A DNA stretch of 14,181 bases from contig JAEYZK010000356.1 in NCBI GenBank assembly GCA_023428085.1, positions 1-14,181 on the forward strand, in the 5' to 3' direction. This document shows, in pieces, positions 7,634 to 13,096 of this stretch. The stretch comes from Pseudomonadota bacterium. Lineage in GTDB: Bacteria > Myxococcota > Myxococcia > Myxococcales > Anaeromyxobacteraceae. Position numbers and translations under genes: made by a program. The notes below the pieces were generated by a model. That model did not search any database. It was not told the DNA's origin and worked only from the letters and a program-made list of their open reading frames with translations. Positions within the stretch are counted from its first letter, which is position 1, and each line of letters opens with the position of its first letter.

Positions 7634-7972
7634 TCAGGGCTTGCGGACCGCGGCGAGCGCGTCGAGCGCGATCGTCGCGTGCGCGAACGCGCCGCCGGCG
7701 CGCATCTCGGCCGCGACCCAGATCGCCTCCATGACCTCCTGCTCGCTCGCGCCGTCGCGGACCGCGGCGAGGGTGTGGCCGCGGATGCAGTACGGGCACT
7801 GGGTCGTGTGGGCCACCGCCACGGCGATGAGCTGCTTCAGCTTGCGCGGCAGGGCGCCGTCCGCGAACACCGCCTTGCTGAAGGCCTGGAAGGCGTCGTC
7901 GATCTCCGGCGCGAGCGCGTGCCGGTGCTGCGAGAGCTCGCGCGACGGGGGCGGGTACGGGTGGTGTTCCAT
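7634..7972 (-). CDS. AhpD-like / carboxymuconolactone decarboxylase family protein
   Basis: A 112-residue single-domain protein. The family core is KLKQLIAVAVAHTTQCPYCIRGHT (residues 45-67), with the redox Cys59-x2-Cys62 and His66, followed by EVMEAIWVAAEMRAGGAFAHA. This CxxC-x3-H arrangement is that of AhpD-like peroxidase partners and of many uncharacterised CMD proteins. True gamma-carboxymuconolactone decarboxylases lack the CxxC. A thiol redox or peroxidase role is therefore more likely than aromatic ring degradation. Members form oligomers in the cytoplasm. The ATG at 7972 has no clear Shine-Dalgarno sequence. The gene converges on the esterase gene across a shared terminator and diverges from the FMN reductase cluster. 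A shared redox theme with the reductase is possible but only positional. Confidence 0.85.
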   Translation of the reverse strand: MEHHPYPPPSRELSQHRHALAPEIDDAFQAFSKAVFADGALPRKLKQLIAVAVAHTTQCPYCIRGHTLAAVRDGASEQEVMEAIWVAAEMRAGGAFAHATIALDALAAVRKP

Positions 7973-8374
7973 GGAGCTGGCTTAACGAGCGCCGCCCGGG
8001 ATCGAAAGGCGATCGCTCCCGGCGCGCCCGCCGAAGCGACCGCGCGCCGCGGCGCGATGGGGGCCCGCTGGAATAATCGGCGCGCGGGAGGTATTGTGGA
8101 GACGTGACGACGCGCCTGCTCCAGCTCCGCCGCCCCGACCGCCCTTCGCGGCCGAGCCGTCTGCGCTCCGCGCTCGTCCGCCCGCCCGCGGGCCGCCGCC
8201 CCGGCGGTCGCAGCGTCATCTGCCTTGGCGCGCGCGCCCCGGCGCGGACCTCGTAGCTCCCGCGCCGAGGCGCATCCCTCCGATCCGCTCAGTCCCGGCG
8301 CCCGTGCGCGCGGCGTGAACCGCGTCGCGCGCGCGGTGCGCCCGGCGTCGCCCCCACTCCACGAGGAGGAAGTA
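7973..8374. other. 402-nt intergenic region and probable long leader of the reductase cluster
   Basis: No convincing gene lies here, and reading frames give Arg/Pro-rich products. It separates the minus-strand AhpD-like gene from the plus-strand reductase cluster. The left third holds A+T-containing candidate promoter elements (8069-8077 and 8092-8097). If these are used, the reductase transcript has a leader of roughly 270-290 nt. GGGAGGTATT (8086-8095) looks like a ribosome site but leads only to a three-codon frame or an Arg-rich 50-codon frame. I see no recognisable riboswitch. Confidence 0.55.
8069..8077 (+). promoter_or_regulatory. Candidate extended -10 for the reductase cluster
   Basis: TGGAATAAT contains AATAAT (8072-8077, 5 of 6 matches to TATAAT) preceded by the TGn extension. 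It is the best -10-like string in the gap. No -35 is visible at normal spacing, which extended -10 promoters can tolerate. Transcription would begin near 8084, leaving a long leader. Confidence 0.4.
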
Positions 8375-9019
8375 GTGACGAGGCGTCTGCTCGTCCTCAA
8401 CGGCTCGATCCGGGGCCGCGAGGGCAACACCGCGGAGCTGCTCGACATCGCCGTGCGGCGCGCGCCGCCCGGGACCGAGGCGCACACGGTCGAGCTCGCG
8501 ACGTACGGCGGGACCGTCGAGGCGCTCGCGGACGAGCTCCGCGCGGCCCGTGGGTTCCTCGTCGGCACGGGCGTGTACTGGGGCTCCTGGGGCTCTCCGC
8601 TCCAGCGGTTCCTCGAGGTGATGACCGCCTTCGAGAGCTCCGAGCTGTTCGTGGGGAAGCCGGTCGGGGTCGCCGTCACGATGGACTCGGTCGGGGGCTT
8701 CGACGTGGCCGAGCGGCTCCTCGGCGTGTTCTCGACGCTCGGCTGCTTCGTCCCGCCGCTCACCATGATCGTCGTCTCGCGGCTCGCGACGGAGCTGGGC
8801 GGCGTCGCCGGCCACGAGGACGTCTGGCAGGCGGAGGACGCGGACACGCTGATCCACAACCTGGCGCTGGCCATGGACGCCGCGGCGGTGCCGTGGCGCT
8901 CGTGGCCCATCGAGCGGGCCCGGACGGTCGCGGGGCCGTACCCCGCGGCCGGCCTCCTGCACCTCGGCGCCCCGAACTTTCTCCGGCGCTTCGCCGGCAC
9001 CAGAGGGAGGTATTCATGA
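8375..9019 (+). CDS. NAD(P)H-dependent FMN reductase family flavoprotein
   Basis: The GTG at 8375 is chosen because ACGAGGAGGA (8361-8370) lies 4 nt upstream and the protein then starts with the first beta strand, MTRRLLVLNGS. The frame is open 50 codons further upstream, but that part is low-complexity. The 214-residue product has a flavodoxin-like fold. The FMN-phosphate loop is GSIRGREGNTA (10-20), and the isoalloxazine-side loop is GTGVYWGSWGSPLQRFLE (64-81). KPVGVAVTMDSVGGFDVAERLL (95-116) follows, as in NADPH-dependent FMN reductases and related NAD(P)H:quinone oxidoreductases. It probably reduces free flavin, quinones or another small acceptor. It is the first gene of a plus-strand cluster. 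Its stop overlaps the next start (ATGA). Confidence 0.85.
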   Translation: MTRRLLVLNGSIRGREGNTAELLDIAVRRAPPGTEAHTVELATYGGTVEALADELRAARGFLVGTGVYWGSWGSPLQRFLEVMTAFESSELFVGKPVGVAVTMDSVGGFDVAERLLGVFSTLGCFVPPLTMIVVSRLATELGGVAGHEDVWQAEDADTLIHNLALAMDAAAVPWRSWPIERARTVAGPYPAAGLLHLGAPNFLRRFAGTRGRYS

Positions 9020-9342
9020 TCGACGTTCAGCGAAGGTTCTCCAGGGTCGACGGGACCGCGGCGCGGCCGCGCGGGCGGCCCGCTGGAGCGGTGGTGCGAC
9101 CGGAGGGGCCGCTCGACGCCGCGGCCGCCCGGCGCGTCGCCGCCCAGGTGCGGGCGCGCGGCTGGGGGCCGGTCACGATCGACCTGCGCCGGGCGCTCGT
9201 CGAGGACGTGGGCCTCGCCGCGCTGACCCGCGCGCTCGCGGACCGGCCGGTCGCGGTGCTCGGGCTCACGCGACACCACGAGCGGCTGCTCCGGTACCTG
9301 GACCACGGCCGCGAGGAGCCCGTGGAGGCGGAGGCGCGATGA
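9016..9342 (+). CDS. STAS-domain-like protein, apparently degenerate
   Basis: A 108-residue protein starts at the ATG at 9016, inside the reductase stop (ATGA), with GGGAGG (9005-9010) 5 nt upstream, so it is translationally coupled. After a basic N-terminus (1-24), residues 25-97 follow a STAS pattern: AVVRPEGPLDAAAARRV, then VTIDLRRALVEDVGLAAL, then VAVLGLTRHHERLLRYLD. STAS proteins of the anti-anti-sigma type are phosphorylated on a Ser just before the Gly of a DSSG motif. Here that position is Val65 (EDVGLAAL), so kinase switching of the usual kind looks impossible. It could still bind a partner constitutively. The next gene but one... is separate; the immediate neighbour downstream is an HATPase-like protein, the classic partner type. 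The STAS call is by eye and moderately sure. Confidence 0.6.
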   Translation: MIDVQRRFSRVDGTAARPRGRPAGAVVRPEGPLDAAAARRVAAQVRARGWGPVTIDLRRALVEDVGLAALTRALADRPVAVLGLTRHHERLLRYLDHGREEPVEAEAR

Positions 9343-9456
9343 GGACCCGGGCGCCGCGCCGCGCCGCCCGCGCGCGCCCGCCGACGCGCTCCTCGGCCCC
9401 CGTGACAGATCACCGCCACGCACGGAGGGACCCCACCCGGCGGTCCGGAGGTTCAC

Positions 9457-10161
9457 ATGTTCGACGTCCACCCTCGCGCCGGCGCGCCGGACGCGGTGCC
9501 GCCCTCGAGACACCTGGACCTCGCCGACGGCCTCACCCGCGAGCTCATGCCCGCGGTGTGGGCCCTCGGCGTGAGCTGCAGCGCGCTGCGGCTCCCCACC
9601 GACCTGACCCGCCGGGAGCGCGCGCTCCTCGGCGCCGTCGAGCAGGGGCTGGGACGCATCGTCCGCGCCCTCTCCGCCGCGCACGAGCTGATCGTGGCCG
9701 AGCGCGACGGCGCGCTCCCGCTCGATCGCGGCCCCGCGCGCCTGGCGCAGGTCTGCGACGACGCGGTCGCCCAGCTCCAGGAGGCGGGGATCGCCCTCGC
9801 GCTGCGCCGGACGCACGACGGGGACGGCGACGGGACCTGGGACGGGGAGCGGCTCGCGCACGCGGTCTCCCACCTCCTGGAGTGCGCGGCGGCCGCCGCG
9901 CCGCCCGAGGCCCCCGAGGTCCGCCTGCACGCGACCGACAGCGGGGGCGACGTGCGTCTCGTGATCGAGCGGGCGATGGAGCCCGCCGGCGAGGAGGCCG
10001 GCGTCGACGTCGAGTGGGGAGAGCTCGACGGCGCCCGGGAGGGCGGCGTCGGGGCGGCGCTCGCGCGCGCCGTCGTCGTCGGGCACGGAGGGACCCTGGC
10101 GCGCTTCGCGGCGGGGGGCACCGTCGCGTACGTCGCCGTCCTCCCTCGTCAGCCCAGGTGA
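9457..10161 (+). CDS. Degenerate histidine-kinase-like protein (HATPase remnant)
   Basis: A 234-residue soluble protein with GGAGG 6 nt before the ATG. Residues 18-80 form a helical segment resembling a DHp domain, but no H-box His-Glu pair is present. Residues 90-231 look like an HATPase_c domain. The N-box is RLAHAVSHLLECAAAA (132-147), with His139 and Cys143 where kinases have Asn. The DxGxG loop is absent around 170-180. The last glycine box survives as GGVGAALARAVVVGHGG (196-212), followed by GGTVAYVAVLP. There is no membrane segment or sensor domain. It resembles a histidine kinase or anti-sigma kinase that has lost catalysis, or a histidine-phosphotransferase-like pseudokinase. It follows a degenerate STAS gene after 114 nt, so they may interact. 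The family call is moderately sure and the function is unknown. Confidence 0.65.
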   Translation: MFDVHPRAGAPDAVPPSRHLDLADGLTRELMPAVWALGVSCSALRLPTDLTRRERALLGAVEQGLGRIVRALSAAHELIVAERDGALPLDRGPARLAQVCDDAVAQLQEAGIALALRRTHDGDGDGTWDGERLAHAVSHLLECAAAAAPPEAPEVRLHATDSGGDVRLVIERAMEPAGEEAGVDVEWGELDGAREGGVGAALARAVVVGHGGTLARFAAGGTVAYVAVLPRQPR

Positions 10162-10206
10162 CCGGCGCCGGGCCCACCACTCACCCATCCCTCGAGGAGG
10201 TTCGAC

Positions 10207-11496
10207 ATGAAGAAGCACGTCGGTCCAGCGGGGACCGTCCTCATCATCGGCGCCGGCGGCGGCGTCGCGCGCGCCGTCCTGGCGCTGCTCTCGCGGACCC
10301 GCCTCGGCCGGTCCCTCGCGGCGCGGATCGGGGAGCTCCTGCTCCTCGACGCCGAGCCCGTGAAGGGGGAGATCCTCGCGGGCGCGCGGGAGCTCATGCC
10401 CGCGCGGATCCGGAGCGCGCCGCAGCTCGCGCGCGTGCTCGACGCGTACGGGGTGGATCAGCTCGTCGATCTGTCCAGCCTCGACACCGTCGCGTCGGCG
10501 CGGGTGTGCGACGCCGCCGGGGCGGCCTACCTGGACACCAGCATCGAGCACTGGCCGGACGCTCCCCCCCGCCCCTGGCTGGAGCAGGTGCGCGCCGCCC
10601 TGCCGCCCGCCCGGCCGGCGCTCGGCCGCACGAGCGCCCTCGTCGGGAGCGGGATGAACCCGGGCATCGTCAACGCGCTCGTCTTCGCGGGGATGGAGGA
10701 GCTCGCGCGCCGCGCCGGGGTCGCGCCGGATCCCGCCGCGCTGGCCCTCCACACGGTGCTCGTGACCGAGGACGACACCACGTTCGAGGAGACGCTGCCG
10801 CCGCCCGGCGTCTTCCCGATGACCTGGAACCCCGTGCTCTGCCTCGAGGAGCTCCTGCTCCCGGAGGCGATCCACGCCGCGCGCGGGCGGATCGCGGGCC
10901 TCGGCCACGCGCCGGCGGAGGCCTGGTACCGGGCCCGGTGCGGGGATCGCGTCATCGAGGGGTTCGTCGTGCCGCACGAGGAGGTGCTGACGCTCGCGGC
11001 GCGGCTGCCGGACGTGGAGCTCGGGTTCGTGTACCGCCTGCCGCCGGCGGCCCGGATGGCGCTCGCGGCCGCGCCGGCGCGGCGCCGCCCCGGCGACTGG
11101 CGCGTCCACCGCATGTTCCCGCCGCACGGCACCGGCCAGCGCGGCGGGGATCGCGTCGGCGTCCTCCTCGGGAGCCGGCGGTTCGGCGAGCTCTGGATCG
11201 GCTACGACGTGGACGCGCGCGCCGCGGCCCCCTTCGGCACCAACGCCACGCAGCTCCAGGTCGCCGCCGGCGTGATCGCCGGGTGGGCCCAGCTCGGCCG
11301 CAGGCGCGGGATCCACTTCGTGGAGGATCTCGACTGGCGCGAGCACCTCGCGCACGTCGAGGCGATCCTCGGTCCGCCGATCGTCGTGCACGACCCGCGC
11401 GCCGAGCCCCTCTCGCTGCCCGCGCGCAGGGTCGCCGCCCGCCCGCAGCTCGAGCTCGTGCGCGACCGCCCGGCGGCGTCGCTCATGCCCTCGTGA
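10207..11496 (+). CDS. Homospermidine-synthase-like / saccharopine-dehydrogenase-fold oxidoreductase
   Basis: A 429-residue protein with GAGGAGG 7 nt before the ATG. The N-terminus is a Rossmann fold with VLIIGAGGGVARAVLALL (11-28). YLDTSIEHW (108-116), GSGMNPGIVNALV (147-159), TWNP (206-209), VVPHEEV (254-260) and a C-terminal GTNATQLQVAAGVIAG (344-359) follow. From memory of the family, YxDTxxExW, NPGxV and NATxLQVxxxVLAG-like strings occur in bacterial homospermidine synthases, which use NAD+ to make homospermidine from putrescine. Length (about 430 versus roughly 470-480) and several positions differ, so another polyamine or amino-acid substrate is possible. It ends a same-strand cluster with the flavin reductase, STAS and kinase-like genes, 45 nt after the last of these. 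Confidence 0.65.
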   Translation: MKKHVGPAGTVLIIGAGGGVARAVLALLSRTRLGRSLAARIGELLLLDAEPVKGEILAGARELMPARIRSAPQLARVLDAYGVDQLVDLSSLDTVASARVCDAAGAAYLDTSIEHWPDAPPRPWLEQVRAALPPARPALGRTSALVGSGMNPGIVNALVFAGMEELARRAGVAPDPAALALHTVLVTEDDTTFEETLPPPGVFPMTWNPVLCLEELLLPEAIHAARGRIAGLGHAPAEAWYRARCGDRVIEGFVVPHEEVLTLAARLPDVELGFVYRLPPAARMALAAAPARRRPGDWRVHRMFPPHGTGQRGGDRVGVLLGSRRFGELWIGYDVDARAAAPFGTNATQLQVAAGVIAGWAQLGRRRGIHFVEDLDWREHLAHVEAILGPPIVVHDPRAEPLSLPARRVAARPQLELVRDRPAASLMPS

Positions 11497-11501
11497 GCGG
11501 T

Positions 11502-11524
11502 CCCCGACGCGCCGCGGCGCGGGG
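11502..11524 (+). terminator. Weak GC hairpin after the cluster
   Basis: CCCCG...CGGGG with an inner CGC/GCG, one bulged A and a 6-nt loop, 5 nt past the preceding stop. The stem is about 8 bp with no T-run. It is weak evidence for a transcript end here. Confidence 0.28.
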
Positions 11525-11573
11525 TGGGTGCAGGTGAGCGGCGCGCGCGCGACACGGAGCGTGATCCCGGGCG

Positions 11574-11601
11574 CATGGCGGGCGTAAGATCGCCCGCCAT
11601 G
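11574..11601 (+). promoter_or_regulatory. 11-bp perfect inverted repeat over a -10-like hexamer and the start codon
   Basis: CATGGCGGGCG (11574-11584) and CGCCCGCCATG (11591-11601) are exact reverse complements around the 6-nt centre TAAGAT (11585-11590). The centre looks like a -10 element, and the right arm contains the ATG at 11599. It could be a repressor operator. If transcribed from further upstream, it would be a hairpin hiding the start codon. The symmetry is seen directly, and the role is inferred. Confidence 0.55.
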
Positions 11602-12504
11602 GGCGACCTCGGGCAGACGCGGGTCTTCGGCCGCGTGGGGCAGGAGACGGTGGTGCGGGGCTTCCGCCGGAGCGCCGCCTCGGACCTGTACCACCGCCTC
11701 GTCACGGGGTCCTGGCGCCAGCTCCTCCTCGTCTACGCGGCGGTGTACTTCCTGACCCGCGTGGCCTTCGAGGTCGCCCACTGGAGCCTCCAGGGCGCCG
11801 GCAGCGTCCCGCCCGGCACGGTGATGGAGGCGCTCGTGGCGTGGGTGAGGGGCGCAGGCCCCGAGGCGGTGGCCGTCGAACCGTGGGCGCTCCTCCGGCG
11901 GTTCGTCAGCTCGCTGGACGGCTTCGTGCGCTGGGCGGAGATGGTCGTCGGGGCCGGCATCGTGGTCGCCAAGTTCTCCATGCTGAAGGCGCTCGTCCTG
12001 TTCAGCGACGTCGCCGCCATCGCGCCGCAGGGCCGTGGCGTCAAGGTCCTGCACTTCCGGATGGCCAACAAGCGCGGCGGCCACGTCGTGGACGCCCGCA
12101 CCTCGCTCCTCCTCGTCCGCAACGAGCGGGACCAGGACGGCGAGCTCGTCCGCCGCGCGCACGACCTGCCGCTCGTGCGCGCGGAGACGCCGATCTTCGA
12201 GCACGCCTGGACCGTCGCCCACGAGATCGACCGCCGCAGCCCGCTGTGGGGCGAGACCGCGGAGTCGCTCGCCGCCGCGGACGCCGAGCTCCTCGTGATC
12301 TTCAGCGGCACCGACGAGCAGCTCCTCCGCGCGATCCACGCGCGCCACGTCTATCCGGCAAAGCGGCTCCGCTGGGGCTCCCGGTTCGCGCCCATCGCCG
12401 CCGTCCTCCCGGACGGGCGGCGTGTCCTCGACTACCGCCGGTTCCACGAGGTGGTCGGCGCCGAGGCCGACACCGAGGACGCCGTCCGGGGCCGCGCGGG
12501 GTGA
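11599..12504 (+). CDS. KirBac-type inward-rectifier K+ channel homologue lacking the selectivity filter
   Basis: The start is the ATG at 11599; another in-frame ATG lies at 11575 and neither has a Shine-Dalgarno sequence. The 301-residue protein follows KirBac order. The slide helix is DLYHRLVTGSW (29-39), TM1 about 40-62, the pore region 72-100, and TM2 about 103-126. The cytoplasmic Kir immunoglobulin-like domain (132-285) includes FRMANKRGGHVVDA, TPIFEHAWTVAHEIDRRSPLWGET, HARHVYPAKRLRWG and LPDGRRVLDYRRFHE. Against KirBac3.1 as I remember it, PGTVMEALVAWVRGAG matches the pore-helix segment in register, but the TIGYG filter is PEAVA (88-92). TM2 gains Arg111 and Glu114. It therefore probably cannot conduct K+ in the normal way. 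It could be a non-conducting sensor, a dominant partner subunit or a pore of other selectivity. The family call is firm; the function is open. Confidence 0.85.
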   Translation: MGDLGQTRVFGRVGQETVVRGFRRSAASDLYHRLVTGSWRQLLLVYAAVYFLTRVAFEVAHWSLQGAGSVPPGTVMEALVAWVRGAGPEAVAVEPWALLRRFVSSLDGFVRWAEMVVGAGIVVAKFSMLKALVLFSDVAAIAPQGRGVKVLHFRMANKRGGHVVDARTSLLLVRNERDQDGELVRRAHDLPLVRAETPIFEHAWTVAHEIDRRSPLWGETAESLAAADAELLVIFSGTDEQLLRAIHARHVYPAKRLRWGSRFAPIAAVLPDGRRVLDYRRFHEVVGAEADTEDAVRGRAG

Positions 12505-12506
12505 GA

Positions 12507-12531
12507 GGGGGACGGGCCTCCAGAGGTCCCC
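12507..12531 (+). terminator. Possible GC hairpin after the Kir-like gene
   Basis: GGGGA at 12508-12512 can pair with TCCCC at 12527-12531, with an inner CCT/AGG and a four-base bulge. It begins 3 nt past the stop. The bulged stem has no T-run, so it is at best a weak terminator. Confidence 0.25.
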
Positions 12532-12582
12532 TGGCCCGGGCCGCCCCGGCCCCCGAAGTCGCCTCGCCCCGGCGCGCGCGCG

Positions 12583-12591
12583 TGGCAAGAT
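12583..12591 (+). promoter_or_regulatory. Candidate extended -10 for the DUF1232 gene (leaderless)
   Basis: TGGCAAGAT carries CAAGAT (12586-12591) with a TGn extension, then 9 nt to the ATG at 12601. Transcription would start at or next to the start codon. No Shine-Dalgarno sequence is visible, which fits a leaderless message. No clear -35 is present. Confidence 0.4.
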
Positions 12592-12600
12592 CGGGGACGT

Positions 12601-13065
12601 ATGGGACCGAGACGCTGCCCCGCCTGTGGCCGCCTGCAGGGCTCGAACGCCGGGTGCCTCTCCTGCCGCGACGCCGCGGCGCGCGAGCTCGCGGCGGCGG
12701 CGCGGGACATCACGCCCGAGACGCTGCCGGAGCGCGCGTCGCGCCTCGGCGCGTTCCTGCACCGGCCCCCGTGGTGGGCGCGCGCCAGCCCCGGGAGGTT
12801 GCGCGCCCGGCTGCGCCTCTTCTGGATGGTGCTACGCGACGCGGCCGACGGGAGCTACCGGCGCGTGTCCCCCAAGGCGCTCGCCGCCCTGCTCGCCGCG
12901 GGCGCCTACGTCGTCTCGCCGCTGGACCTCGTCCCCGACTTCCTCGTGCCCGCCGGGTGGGCCGACGACCTCCTGCTGATCGCGGTGGCGTGGTCCATGG
13001 TGAAGCGCGAGCTGCGCAGGTACTGCGCGTGGAAGGGGCTCGCGCCGACCCACTTTGGGTTGTGA
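12601..13065 (+). CDS. Zinc-ribbon plus DUF1232 (YkvA-like) membrane protein
   Basis: A 154-residue protein. The N-terminus has a compact Cys4 knuckle, Cys6-x2-Cys9 and Cys19-x2-Cys22 (CPACGR...GCLSC), likely to bind zinc. A basic helical linker (40-90) leads to a DUF1232 segment at about 93-130 (ALAALLAAGAYVVSPLDLVPDFLVPAGWADDLLLIAVAW), with the characteristic SPLDLVPDF turn between two hydrophobic helices. DUF1232 proteins are small membrane-associated proteins of unknown biochemical role. The fusion to a zinc knuckle is less usual. The ATG is preceded by a -10-like hexamer rather than a Shine-Dalgarno sequence. The gene stands between the Kir-like gene and the efflux adaptor, on the same strand, 96 nt from the first and 31 nt from the second. 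Confidence 0.8.
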   Translation: MGPRRCPACGRLQGSNAGCLSCRDAAARELAAAARDITPETLPERASRLGAFLHRPPWWARASPGRLRARLRLFWMVLRDAADGSYRRVSPKALAALLAAGAYVVSPLDLVPDFLVPAGWADDLLLIAVAWSMVKRELRRYCAWKGLAPTHFGL

Positions 13066-13088
13066 CGGCCGGGAGACCGGGCTAGCTT
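13060..13088 (+). promoter_or_regulatory. Candidate promoter of the efflux adaptor gene (leaderless)
   Basis: TTGTGA (13060-13065, 4 of 6 matches to TTGACA) and TAGCTT (13083-13088) are separated by exactly 17 nt. The GTG start lies 8 nt after the -10, so the message would begin close to the start codon. The -35 overlaps the stop of the DUF1232 gene. Confidence 0.5.
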
Positions 13089-13096
13089 CCGGGATC

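Noticed and set aside
8104..8256. A 50-codon ORF with GTG start in the leader of the reductase gene
   Set aside because: The product is Arg/Pro/Ser-rich with no hydrophobic or domain pattern, and the ribosome site spacing is long. The start similarity is reported as a finding instead.
9402..9413. GTGACAGATCAC palindrome upstream of the kinase-like gene, as an operator
   Set aside because: The arms are only 4 bp and there is a single copy, which is too short to separate from chance.
7837..12762. A 1641-codon open frame on the minus strand across the whole reductase-Hss-Kir region
   Set aside because: It has the same low-complexity, Arg-rich composition and lies opposite genes with recognisable motifs and ribosome sites. 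It is a GC-bias artefact.
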